64,000 nt of DNA from Sporosarcina sp. P33. GTDB lineage: Bacteria; Bacillota; Bacilli; Bacillales_A; Planococcaceae. Positions 16,923 through 24,520 of this stretch are shown here, piece after piece (position 1 is the first letter of the stretch; each line of letters begins with the position of its first letter). The notes beneath the pieces were generated by a model. It worked only from the letters and a program-made list of their open reading frames with translations. It did not search any database and was not told where the DNA came from. The position numbers and the translations under genes are program-made. Where the stretch lies: contig NZ_CP015027.1 in NCBI RefSeq assembly GCF_002077155.1, positions 2,148,501-2,212,500 on the forward strand, given 5' to 3'.

Positions 16923-17345
16923 GTGAAAAGACTTTTTTTACTTGTTATTGTGATTAGCAGTCTGCTGGCTAGCTGCGGTGAAAATACAGTATCTTATCGG
17001 GAAGTGCCACAGGAAAAAGTCAATGAAAACGTGAAAATCTTCATTCAGAGTGTACAGGGGATTCAAGATCAGGGACGAAATGGAATATATAAATACTACG
17101 ATAAAGAAAACATTCAATATTTATATGTGACTCAGGATTTTCTCGCTGACGGAAAAGGTTTTGGCGGGTTAGATATCGAAACAGATGCAGATTCAATGCA
17201 TTTATATTTAAAAGAAAGTGAAGAGCCGACAGAAGATACGTATCGGCTGTATCGAATTGAATCAAATCGTGAATTTACGTATTCAAAGATTTACAAAAAT
17301 GGTGAAGAAACATATTTCGGTACGATCGGCGTGCGCGGCGATTAA
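16923..17345 (+). CDS. Hypothetical lipoprotein
   Basis: A 140-residue predicted lipoprotein. The GTG at 16923 follows AAGGGAG at 8 bases and gives a classical signal peptide, MKRLFLLVIVISSLLASC, with the lipobox Cys at residue 18; upstream in-frame codons would spoil the signal. The mature part is a small, mixed alpha/beta-looking domain with many tyrosines (NGIYKYYDKENIQYLYVTQ, STYSKIYKNGEETYFG-like segments). I do not recognise a family with certainty. It appears monocistronic. Confidence 0.72.
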   Translation: MKRLFLLVIVISSLLASCGENTVSYREVPQEKVNENVKIFIQSVQGIQDQGRNGIYKYYDKENIQYLYVTQDFLADGKGFGGLDIETDADSMHLYLKESEEPTEDTYRLYRIESNREFTYSKIYKNGEETYFGTIGVRGD

Positions 17346-17611
17346 AAGTATACGAAGAAGGGGTATCATAGGATTATCATTAATAAATTTAGATGTATAA
17401 ATGTAACCTGAATCTCAACTGTCCATTTAAGCTATTCAAGATGCAGAGCATAGCTTCAACTCATCGATCTGCATCACAATTTTACATTCTATTTGTTCTG
17501 TATGTATATTTGTATTAAACGAACAGGGGTGTAAACTGAATAGCCATTGCGCATCTGTCAGGCCATTATGTTGAAGCCTCAGATTTGAGAATAGTAATTG
17601 GAGCTGAAAAT

Positions 17612-17983
17612 ATGACAAAACAAAAACCACAAACTATTGAAGAATATGTATCTCAATTCCCGCTGGAGACGCAGCGAACATTAGATGCTTTGCTGACATG
17701 TCTTACTGAGGTAGTTCCGGAGGCAGAAAAGGAACTAAAATGGGGTGCTCCCGCATTTACTTATCGCAGGATTTTGTTCACTGTTGCAGCATTTAAGAAG
17801 CATGTAAATTTCTATCCTACACCTGCCACAATTAATGTGTTTAACGAAGAACTCAAACCTTTCTCAACAACTAAAAGCGCAATACAGTTAAAATTGAATG
17901 AGCCTTTACCATTAAAATTAATCCGTGAAATAGCCAGCCATCGATTGAAGGATGTAGTGGAAAATGATGCAAAATGGATGTGA
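17612..17983 (+). CDS. DUF1801 family protein (YdhG/Fra-like)
   Basis: A 123-residue protein starting at ATG 17612 behind GGAGCTG. It has the typical DUF1801 layout: TIEEYVSQFP at the N terminus, the LKWGAPAFTY motif (about 51-60), a central hydrophobic strand pair, and the C-terminal helix LIREIASHRLKDV. B. subtilis YdhG (Fra), a frataxin-like iron chaperone, belongs to the same family, but many members are uncharacterised, so a role in iron delivery is only a possibility. Confidence 0.8.
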   Translation: MTKQKPQTIEEYVSQFPLETQRTLDALLTCLTEVVPEAEKELKWGAPAFTYRRILFTVAAFKKHVNFYPTPATINVFNEELKPFSTTKSAIQLKLNEPLPLKLIREIASHRLKDVVENDAKWM

Positions 17984-18133
17984 AAGCCACGATTATCTGA
18001 CGGGAATAATTTATAACATAAGTATCCAACTACCGGGTTGTTAAAGTTTATGAAATACGTTCTATTTAGTCATTTAGTAGATTTGCGCGGAAGCCGCGGA
18101 AAGCATCCGTATGCAGCGCAGATCAACGGATTC

Positions 18134-18166
18134 AAACCGCCATCCAACTAACGGCTGGTTTTTCTA
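18134..18166 (+). terminator. Probable terminator after the DUF1801 gene
   Basis: AAACCGCC can pair with GGCTGGTTT (one bulged base) with a loop of about 13 bases, followed by a short T-run. Located about 150 bases downstream of the stop codon. Confidence 0.4.
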
Positions 18167-18190
18167 ATTAAGAAGTTTGGGGGTGCAGTG

Positions 18191-18742
18191 ATGACAAGTT
18201 TTTTCAGATACTCCCTTTTTCTGCTCATTTTCCTTCTGTCCGGTTGCAGCGGCATTGCGAAGTATGACGATCATGAACCGGCGGCCATTGTGAAAGGGCA
18301 GGAAATTACAATTGGGGATTTACGGTTCTTATATCCAGATGAGACAGCATTGGATTATTTGGACGGAACAATAAAATTAGAATTGGTAAAGCAGGAAGTG
18401 CAGGAAATGGGTCTCGATATCACTGGAAATTTAGAAACAGACCAAGACTGGTTTGCAGAACTGCCTCCTAAAAACACAGAAGATGAAGGCGGCAGGCAAA
18501 TACGTAACTTTGCTGAATCTCAAGCAAAAAAATTGAATATGGATCCAGAAGAATACCAAAAGGAGTATGCCAGAAGAATAAATGAACTCAATGCAAATCT
18601 CATTACCTTTCTTGAAGAAAAATTAGACGGCTATCAATTCGGCGATGAAAAGATGAATGAAGAAGCGAAACAGTTGTTGGAGAAATTGGCAGAGGAGAAT
18701 AAAGAGGAAATTAAGGTGCTGATTAAACCAGCTGCACGGTAA
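18191..18742 (+). CDS. Hypothetical lipoprotein, SurA/PrsA N-terminal-like
   Basis: About 183 residues. ATG 18191 (an overlapping GTG at 18188 is an alternative) follows a GGGGGTG ribosome site. A signal peptide with the lipobox LLSGC places Cys near residue 20. The mature sequence begins EPAAIVKGQEITIGDLRFLYPDE and continues with charged helices (VKQEVQEMGLDI, AKKLNMDPEEYQKEYARRIN). This resembles the helical N-terminal chaperone segment of SurA/PrsA-type foldases, but no parvulin PPIase domain follows. It may be a small extracytoplasmic chaperone-like protein (inference). Confidence 0.75.
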   Translation: MTSFFRYSLFLLIFLLSGCSGIAKYDDHEPAAIVKGQEITIGDLRFLYPDETALDYLDGTIKLELVKQEVQEMGLDITGNLETDQDWFAELPPKNTEDEGGRQIRNFAESQAKKLNMDPEEYQKEYARRINELNANLITFLEEKLDGYQFGDEKMNEEAKQLLEKLAEENKEEIKVLIKPAAR

Positions 18743-18748
18743 ATGGGT

Positions 18749-18784
18749 CAGCTCTTTGCCAAGGCTGTAAAGGAGTTATTTTTT
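18749..18784 (+). terminator. Probable intrinsic terminator
   Basis: AGCTCTTT pairs with AAAGGAGTT around a loop of about 12 bases, followed by ATTTTTT. It follows the lipoprotein gene directly. Confidence 0.6.
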
Positions 18785-18825
18785 GAATCTATGAAAGAAA
18801 TTCATATAAAAGGTGGGCAAAGCCA

Positions 18826-19191
18826 ATTAATAAAAATACGTTAAAAGTGTTTTTAGTCGTCAGTTTATTGTTAACTGCATTTATTGGTTATGGGGTGTAT
18901 TGGGCGTTCTATGATATGAGCAGATTGCCGACAGGAGAATACGTGACGGAAGAAACATCACCTGATGGAAAATACACAGTAAAAGTCTATGTCACGAACG
19001 GAGGGGCTACTGTGCCCTATGCTATTCGCGGAGAATTGGTTTTCAATCAAGAAAATAATAAAACGAAAAATATTTATTGGAATTATAAAGAGGATACGGT
19101 AATTATCACTTGGACAGATAACGATACAGTAGTTATTAATGGGCATACCTTGAATGTGCCAAAAGATAAATTTAATTTTAGACAGCAATAA
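18826..19191 (+). CDS. DUF5412-like membrane-anchored protein
   Basis: One N-terminal membrane helix (VFLVVSLLLTAFIGYGVYWAF) is followed by a small extracytoplasmic beta domain: EETSPDGKYTVKVYVTNGGAT, a YAIRGELVFN strand, then KNIYWNYKEDTVIITWTDNDT and the ending VINGHTLNVPKDKFNF. This pattern matches the DUF5412 family. Start choice is odd: no ATG/GTG/TTG sits behind the clear AAAGGTGGG ribosome site (18808-18816). A rare ATT codon at 18826 lies at the right distance and restores the usual short basic N terminus; the first conventional start is GTG 18847. Function unknown. Confidence 0.72.
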   Translation: MNKNTLKVFLVVSLLLTAFIGYGVYWAFYDMSRLPTGEYVTEETSPDGKYTVKVYVTNGGATVPYAIRGELVFNQENNKTKNIYWNYKEDTVIITWTDNDTVVINGHTLNVPKDKFNFRQQ

Positions 19192-19314
19192 CACAGTACT
19201 TCATTGTTGGGCACGATTGCCGTATATATAATGAAGCCTATAAAGATATAAAGCCAGTTTCTCTGCGAAGACCCGTGCGGTTTTACAGGATTTTTCTAGA
19301 AAGAAGGAAGAAAC

Positions 19315-19956
19315 ATGACGCTAAATGAGTGTATGATGAATAAATTTCCTGGCCTGAAGCTCGGGTCGCCTCTTTTTTACTCGTGGGATACGAGCTTACG
19401 GTTCGAACTTGGAGTGAACGAAAGCTCTGTCAGTATTCATGAAAACCCGCTGTATTTACAAGGGGTATACCGGCGGGCAATTGACTTATTTGAAGCCTTG
19501 CATGCTCCTGAGGATGAGCTTTACCTTGTGGTTGATGCGCACGACTTTGGAAAAGGATATGCCCTGGGTCGGAAGCTGAACGTCTTTGCGAAGTATGTAA
19601 AAGACCATTCAGTTTTGCGCCGGCTGCAGCACGAGAGCTTGCCATACATCTATCCGGAAGATGATGAAGCCTGGGACTGGCGTACACATCGTTTCAGTTT
19701 AAGATGCCGTCGTTCGGATTTCCAGTATGCGTCACTTCTGAAAGCGGTCTGCAACCAGGATATGGGCATACGTCCGAGCATTCACTATCCTGTCTACTTT
19801 GTGAATGAAACGAAAGGCACGGTCTTCTATGTCTACGATGACAGGGGCTGTGATCTGCTCGGAGCGGACAAGGAAGCAATACGCTGGGTGTATGAAGAGT
19901 GTAACAGCTGGATTTTAGATTATGACCGCGCAGAAATTGATGAGGTGTTCACTTGA
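19315..19956 (+). CDS. DUF3885 domain-containing protein
   Basis: A 213-residue soluble protein with the DUF3885 layout: FPGLKLGSPLFYSWDTSLRFELG at the N terminus, YLQGVYRRAIDLFEALHAPEDELYLVV, the hydrophobic-aromatic segment LRCRRSDFQYASLLKAVCNQD, and the C-terminal VYFVNETKGTVFYVYDDRGCDLLG and YEECNSWILDYDR. The family is common in Bacillales and Planctomycetes and has no assigned function. The start ATG 19315 has an AAGGAAG ribosome site. The G+C content is higher than that of the neighbouring small genes. Confidence 0.82.
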   Translation: MTLNECMMNKFPGLKLGSPLFYSWDTSLRFELGVNESSVSIHENPLYLQGVYRRAIDLFEALHAPEDELYLVVDAHDFGKGYALGRKLNVFAKYVKDHSVLRRLQHESLPYIYPEDDEAWDWRTHRFSLRCRRSDFQYASLLKAVCNQDMGIRPSIHYPVYFVNETKGTVFYVYDDRGCDLLGADKEAIRWVYEECNSWILDYDRAEIDEVFT

Positions 19957-20097
19957 CTTGGCAAGACAGTCAACTGGCAGCGCTGGTTTTAGATATTGTT
20001 GGAAACTAGTAAAAGAATAGAAGCATGGCAATCAGCAGTGATGGTTATATATATTATTTTAGCTTTATTCCAGTCATCTAGAGAGGAAGTCATATGT

Positions 20098-20706
20098 ATG
20101 GATCATGTAAAGAACGGATCAGAAAATATAAATCGTGATTTCAAAATCAAAGACGCAGTTTTTGTGTTTTCTTCGTTTACATTCGTTTGTTCTGCTGTAA
20201 TCTTTGCGCTTGTGATTTATGATGTGCTCACTATTGGAAATATATTTTCTGTAAATAATCCAATAGAATCGATCATGATTGCAGTTATTTCTTCTGTCGC
20301 TTTATTAGCACTCGGGGTCCTCTTAACCTTTATCATTCCATCGAAACACATTGACGACACCAATAAAACATATCAAGACCATTCATTGTCAGCTATTATT
20401 ATTTTCATGTTTATAATTGTATTGTTTGAGGAACTGTTATTTAGAGGGATTATTCAAAACCTGCTCTTCGTATTTACAGATCACCAATGGATTGCCATTC
20501 TGTCGACGACTTTATTGTTTCTGGCCGCCCATGTCCAATATTTTAAAAAGCCAATTATGTTTTTGAATATCTTCATTCCAGGACTGGTTTTTGGCTGGAT
20601 ATATTTTAAAACAAATAATATTTTAGTTCCGGTTTTCGTTCATTTCATTTTGAATGTCGGAATGACTATTTTATTTAAATACAAAATAATAAATTTGAAG
20701 CAATGA
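20098..20706 (+). CDS. CPBP family intramembrane metalloprotease (CAAX protease-like)
   Basis: A 202-residue protein beginning at ATG 20098 behind AGAGGAAG; the open frame upstream lacks a ribosome site. About five membrane helices are visible. The abortive-infection/CPBP motifs are EELLFRGIIQ (EExxxR), LAAHVQYF (second motif His) and VHFILNVG (third motif His), which form the intramembrane metal site. Family members include prenyl-protein proteases, bacteriocin-immunity proteins and scaffolding proteins; nothing in the neighbourhood selects among these. No bacteriocin gene was found. Confidence 0.85.
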   Translation: MDHVKNGSENINRDFKIKDAVFVFSSFTFVCSAVIFALVIYDVLTIGNIFSVNNPIESIMIAVISSVALLALGVLLTFIIPSKHIDDTNKTYQDHSLSAIIIFMFIIVLFEELLFRGIIQNLLFVFTDHQWIAILSTTLLFLAAHVQYFKKPIMFLNIFIPGLVFGWIYFKTNNILVPVFVHFILNVGMTILFKYKIINLKQ

Positions 20707-20741
20707 TTTTCTATTTAAACTAACGGATGGTTATATAAAAA

Positions 20742-20828
20742 TTCCAGGCAAACTCTTAGTCGATGGGAGTGGTAGGCGGCAACTCCATCGGGTTCACCGC
20801 CCGCTCCGCAAAACGCATTCGCCTGGAA
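20742..20828. repeat. 87-nt element with nested inverted repeats
   Basis: The element is bounded by a perfect 8-bp inverted repeat (TTCCAGGC / GCCTGGAA). Inside are two mutually exclusive hairpins: GATGGGAGT with ACTCCATC (one bulge), or GGAGTG+GGCGG with CCGCC+CGCTCC. It lies between convergent genes (CPBP protease and DUF1259). It could be a REP/MITE-like repeat, a structured RNA or an unusual terminator; no T-tract follows. Confidence 0.5.
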
Positions 20829-20876
20829 CAGAAATCAGCGGTTCTTTAAAAAGAACGTGCGCAGATATTATGATGC

Positions 20877-21293
20877 TTACGATACAGGCAAACTGCTTAA
20901 TTGTGAGAATGCATACTTCATTTTTTGGGCAAACTGAAGCGGCGGTTCAACTGACTGGGCGTGAACATACATAATTTGTGGCGGATCAGTCACAAGCCAA
21001 TGATTGTGAACGGCACTTACAGCGATGCCCTGTTGTGTCAATGCATAAACATACGCCGGAACTTCCTCTTGCAAAACCGCTGTTTCAGAAATGTTTAATG
21101 CATTACCCTGGTTATCTAAATCTTGAAAGTTGACGCCAACACCTAAAATCGATGAAGCATCTTTGCCCATCATTCTGACACCAAATGTGCGGTGTAATGA
21201 TACGGAACAACTTCCGTTTTGTATGTTGCTTTTTCCATTTAATATCTTGGCAAAATCATCGCAAATTGAATTAAAATACATGCTGGTTTCCAT
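20877..21293 (-). CDS. DUF1259 domain-containing protein
   Basis: A 138-residue, single-domain DUF1259 (LppY/LpqO-like) protein. Recognisable segments are RTFGVRMMGKDASSILGVGVNFQ (about 31-53), EEVPAYVYALTQQGIAVSAVHNHW (76-99) and the closing IMYVHAQSVEPP. The HNHW segment with a preceding His and the later VHAQ suggests metal binding, but the function is unknown. The ATG at 21293 is preceded by GGGGGGAAAC on the minus strand. There is no signal peptide. Confidence 0.8.
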   Translation of the reverse strand: METSMYFNSICDDFAKILNGKSNIQNGSCSVSLHRTFGVRMMGKDASSILGVGVNFQDLDNQGNALNISETAVLQEEVPAYVYALTQQGIAVSAVHNHWLVTDPPQIMYVHAQSVEPPLQFAQKMKYAFSQLSSLPVS

Positions 21294-21614
21294 CGTTTCC
21301 CCCCTGGGTTACCCTATGCATACAACTTACAATAGTCCACCGGATAAGCTGTAGTTTTTAAATGTTTGCAGCCGGCATAAATGTGGGGTCAATTAAAATC
21401 ATCAGTCAAATAGTTGACCACAGCCCTTGAATTACAATGGCCCTTACATGTAAAGGGCAGTTCATAAAACGAAGGGGTGCAGTACCAGCATTGGCAAGCA
21501 TTGCATGTGCGGGAAGCACCTAATGTCTCAATCATAACAGGGCCTGAGGGGTTCACTCTCAGGCCGTAAGCAAAAGGTTTGAAACTACAATTCCGTGATA
21601 GGAGATACAAGCAT
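21294..21614. other. Intergenic region between DUF1259 gene and the antiporter gene
   Basis: About 320 bases between divergent genes. The only clear structure is a perfect 8-bp hairpin, GGCCTGAG (21541-21548) / CTCAGGCC (21558-21565), about 50 bases before the antiporter start. There is no T-tract and no match I could make to a known riboswitch, although this would be a natural place for one. Confidence 0.5.
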
Positions 21615-22568
21615 ATGTCATATGTTTTACTGATTGTTGGATTTATATTATTAATAAAAGGGGCCGATTTTTTCGTTGACGGCTCCTCTAATATCGCAAG
21701 ACTGCTGCGCGTCCCGCCTATTTTAATCGGGCTGACTATTGTTGCGCTTGGAACAAGTTCTCCGGAAGCGACTGTCAGTATTATTGCGGCGTTCGGAGGG
21801 AATGCGGATGTTGCTGTAGGTAACGTTGTGGGCAGCAATATTTTTAATATCACCGTTGTAGTTGGATTGGCGGCTTTCCTTTTTCCGCTGAAAGTTCAAA
21901 GTGAAACTATCAAGAAAGAAATTCCATTTACGATGCTGGCGAGTATTGTCATGCTCGTGCTGATGAGCGATATAGCACTGCAAGGTTTCAGCAGTAATGT
22001 ACTTACTCGCAGTGACGGGATTATTCTTCTGCTATTCCTATCAATTTTTATGTATTATGTAATTGAACTTGGCCTGAAAAGCCGGCAAAATGCCGTGCCT
22101 GTCTCATCCTCACAGAATATCAGCTGGGGGAAGAATATTGTCATTACTTTGTTAGGGCTGATTGCCATCATTTTTGGAGGAGATTTGGTCGTCGATAATG
22201 GCACGAAGATCGCTTATTCCCTCGGCATGAGTGAAACATTGGTCGGACTAACAATAATTGCCATTGGAACATCTTTGCCTGAACTTGTAACGTCTATTTC
22301 GGCGGCGCTGAAAAAAGAAAGTGAAATTGCTCTGGGGAATATTGTAGGGAGCAATATTTTCAATATCCTGTTTGTATTAGGAGCTTCGTCTGCCATTACG
22401 CCGATCGCGGTGAACGAAAAGGTTTTTATCGATGTGGTGATCATGATTGTGTTGACCGTGGTGCTGCTGTTGTTCTCGAGAACTGGTTTCAGGATCGGAA
22501 AGCGTGAAGGTGTAATGCTGGCAGCGGCTTACGTAATATATCTGGTGTATATCATTCTGCGTAATTAG
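21615..22568 (+). CDS. Calcium/sodium antiporter, CaCA family (YrbG-like)
   Basis: A 317-residue cation/Ca2+ exchanger. It contains the two inverted alpha repeats: PPILIGLTIVALGTSSPEATVSI with GNVVGSNIFNI in the first half, and SETLVGLTIIAIGTSLPELVTSI with GNIVGSNIFNI in the second. These carry the Glu and Asn/Ser residues of the ion-binding sites. About ten helices are visible. The ATG at 21615 is chosen because AGGAGATAC precedes it; the open frame upstream is non-coding. Likely role: Na+(or H+)/Ca2+ exchange across the cytoplasmic membrane. Confidence 0.93.
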   Translation: MSYVLLIVGFILLIKGADFFVDGSSNIARLLRVPPILIGLTIVALGTSSPEATVSIIAAFGGNADVAVGNVVGSNIFNITVVVGLAAFLFPLKVQSETIKKEIPFTMLASIVMLVLMSDIALQGFSSNVLTRSDGIILLLFLSIFMYYVIELGLKSRQNAVPVSSSQNISWGKNIVITLLGLIAIIFGGDLVVDNGTKIAYSLGMSETLVGLTIIAIGTSLPELVTSISAALKKESEIALGNIVGSNIFNILFVLGASSAITPIAVNEKVFIDVVIMIVLTVVLLLFSRTGFRIGKREGVMLAAAYVIYLVYIILRN

Positions 22569-22643
22569 TAAGCACTGCCTGTGTAAGCTTGCCGGCTGGA
22601 ATGCCGAAGTTCCCCGGACTTATTAGTTAAGGGAGGGAATTCA

Positions 22644-22913
22644 ATGTTTATATACTACACGCTTTTCTCTCTGTTTATATTTTTGGTTGTGATCAGTGCT
22701 GTTGTCGGCTTTTTATTTCACGAATTAAGTGACAAAATAACATCCTCCAAAATAATAAGCCTCCTGGCAGGAGCGGCTGCATCCGTAATTGCCAGCAGCC
22801 TGATAACTAAGCTTTTGCTTTCAGATATTTGGAATCTTTACGCAGCGGCTATAGCAGTAACTCTAGTGTTGTATGTCATTCTGGTCAGATCATTAAATAA
22901 ACATTATAAGTAG
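22644..22913 (+). CDS. Small hypothetical membrane protein
   Basis: An 89-residue hydrophobic protein with three predicted membrane helices (about 4-25, 36-58 and 64-83) and a short basic C terminus (RSLNKHYK). It starts at ATG 22644 with a strong GGGAGGGAA ribosome site, 75 bases after the antiporter gene on the same strand, so it may be cotranscribed. I do not recognise its family. Confidence 0.65.
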   Translation: MFIYYTLFSLFIFLVVISAVVGFLFHELSDKITSSKIISLLAGAAASVIASSLITKLLLSDIWNLYAAAIAVTLVLYVILVRSLNKHYK

Positions 22914-23340
22914 GTTTATTTTCGAAGGCCATTTGGACAGCAGTATCAGCAATTCTTTCCGAATCGAAGAATGAATCAGATTAATAAAGAAATAACTGAA
23001 ACATAAAGAATTATTTACTCTGTTTAGTAATGCGAGTTTTCCATACAAGATAGTAATAATATTTGTACCTATTTTGAGTATCTGGCCAATAATGCTTATA
23101 GTCCCTCAAAATAGAAAGGGATTATTTGAGCCGTACGTAAGTAAACGGAGACAGTTTCTAATCGGATACCGTGCCATTTACAAAAGATCTATCAGAAAAA
23201 AATAATAAAACCATTACATCGTCCCTTTATATAGAGGGGCGATTATTTTTTTGTAAGATCCGTAAACTGATTGCCGACAGTCCTTTGTGATGGTTGTGAT
23301 GTTGCAGCACCCATACAATTACTTTGCTGAGCAGACTTTT
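22914..23340. other. Intergenic region without a gene
   Basis: AT-rich DNA with short hairpins (for example AGTCCCT near 23101 with AAAGGGATT) and the terminator at 23218-23252. No open frame with a ribosome site or recognisable product was seen. Confidence 0.5.
23218..23252 (+). terminator. Intrinsic terminator upstream of the oxidase operon
   Basis: ATCGTCCCT pairs with AGGGGCGAT (one G-U pair) around a short loop and is followed by TATTTTTTT. It isolates the oxidase operon from upstream transcription. Confidence 0.8.
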
Positions 23341-23344
23341 ATTC

Positions 23345-23358
23345 TTGACGTACATCAA
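23345..23358. promoter_or_regulatory. FNR/CRP-type site and probable promoter of the ba3 oxidase operon
   Basis: TTGACGTACATCAA matches the TTGAT-N4-ATCAA form of FNR-type sites at 9 of 10 positions. A plausible -10 element (TACTAT at 23383-23388) places the site centre around -43, the usual spot for class II activation. The leader would then be about 480 bases and non-coding. Bacillus Fnr usually prefers TGTGA-N6-TCACA, so the cognate regulator is uncertain. Confidence 0.45.
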
Positions 23359-23874
23359 GGTTTAAGTCCACTGGATGTTTCATACTATAGTTAAAGGTTA
23401 GATATACAGTAAATAGTCCTTGTCAAATGACGTTAGTGAAAATCTATTCCTTTCTCCGTTTTTTGGATAGGACATTGCTATCGCCAATGATTTAGATTGC
23501 ACAGATAAAAGTCTGGATGATAATAATAAATTGGATGAATTACGTTTGATAGCACCCAGCTGCCTGACTAGTAATCTGAAAATTAAAATTAGATAGGTAA
23601 AAAGAACTCAGTAAAGTTCATACCCAGCAAAATACGCACATCATTCGAAGGAAAGTTTATTGGTACAGGTTAAATGCAGTAAAACATTGCCAACCCGAAT
23701 AAATCTTTTATGCCTCGGCAGCGGGCAAAACATCATCCTGTTTATTAAAACAGAAAACTTCATATAGTAACTGGGTTTTCATCTGTCTGATAATAACTCA
23801 TTCATTCAATTGGTTACGGTTACAATGACTTACTATACATTTTCATTAAAGACTTATCTAAAGGGGGGGACAAA

Positions 23875-24027
23875 ATGAAAAATTCACCAACTAAACAAGT
23901 GAACAATGAAGAGACAGTGGATGAGAAGTCATTCAGGAACGCGATGTATGCTTCCATCCTATTCGTTGGAGGGGGTATCGCATTTTTTTGGCTAATATTA
24001 TTCATCATTTTTTCAGTAAGACTATAG
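23875..24027 (+). CDS. Cytochrome c oxidase subunit 2A (ba3-type)
   Basis: A 50-residue protein at ATG 23875 behind AAGGGGGGGA. It has a charged N terminus (KNSPTKQVNNEETVDEKSFRN) and one membrane helix (residues ~27-48, ASILFVGGGIAFFWLILFII). Size, topology and position directly before subunit II identify it as the single-helix subunit 2A of ba3 oxidases, which in Thermus replaces a missing helix of subunit II. It is 12 bases upstream of the subunit II gene. Confidence 0.82.
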   Translation: MKNSPTKQVNNEETVDEKSFRNAMYASILFVGGGIAFFWLILFIIFSVRL

Positions 24028-24039
24028 GGAGGGAATCAA

Positions 24040-24507
24040 ATGAAGATGCATCGATATGAAAAGATCTGGCTTTTCTTGGCTGCTTCCATGCTGGTTATTG
24101 CAGTAGTGTATAGCGGAGTACAAACCTTTGCATTAGGTCAGGGACCGCCAAGTGGTGTAGGTATGATTGACCCGGAAAAAGTTGAGGAAACAGCGCCGTT
24201 TGATAATCCGGGGATTTCTAAAATCGGTGAGAATGAATATGAAGTTGTCATGATATTACGCGCATTCTCATTCGAGCCGAATGCAATTGAAATACCTGCT
24301 GGTGCAACCGTACATTTTAAAATGACTTCTACTGATGTAATGCATGGTTTTCAAGTTATTGGAACAAATTTAAACGCGATGATCATGCCTGGTCATATTC
24401 AAGAAGCGAAACAGAAATTTACGAAGCCCGGTGAGTATTTAGTAATATGTAATGAATACTGCGGCATAGGTCACCAATTAATGAGTATGACAATTACAGT
24501 TAAATAG
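24040..24507 (+). CDS. Cytochrome c oxidase subunit II, ba3 type
   Basis: A 155-residue subunit II: one N-terminal membrane anchor (about 8-28) and a cupredoxin domain. The CuA ligands are visible: the His of VMHGFQ, the pair CNEYCGIGHQLM (Cys, Cys, His, Met) and the intervening Glu. The short length and single anchor are typical of ba3/B-family oxidases, not of A-family oxidases, which have two anchors. It accepts electrons from cytochrome c and passes them to subunit I. It has a GGGAGGGAA ribosome site and lies between subunits 2A and I. Confidence 0.93.
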   Translation: MKMHRYEKIWLFLAASMLVIAVVYSGVQTFALGQGPPSGVGMIDPEKVEETAPFDNPGISKIGENEYEVVMILRAFSFEPNAIEIPAGATVHFKMTSTDVMHGFQVIGTNLNAMIMPGHIQEAKQKFTKPGEYLVICNEYCGIGHQLMSMTITVK

Positions 24508-24520
24508 GGAGGTGAATGAA

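Noticed and set aside
21389-21853. 154-codon minus-strand ORF overlapping the antiporter start
   Set aside because: Most of it is antisense to the CaCA antiporter gene; the composition is typical of a shadow frame.
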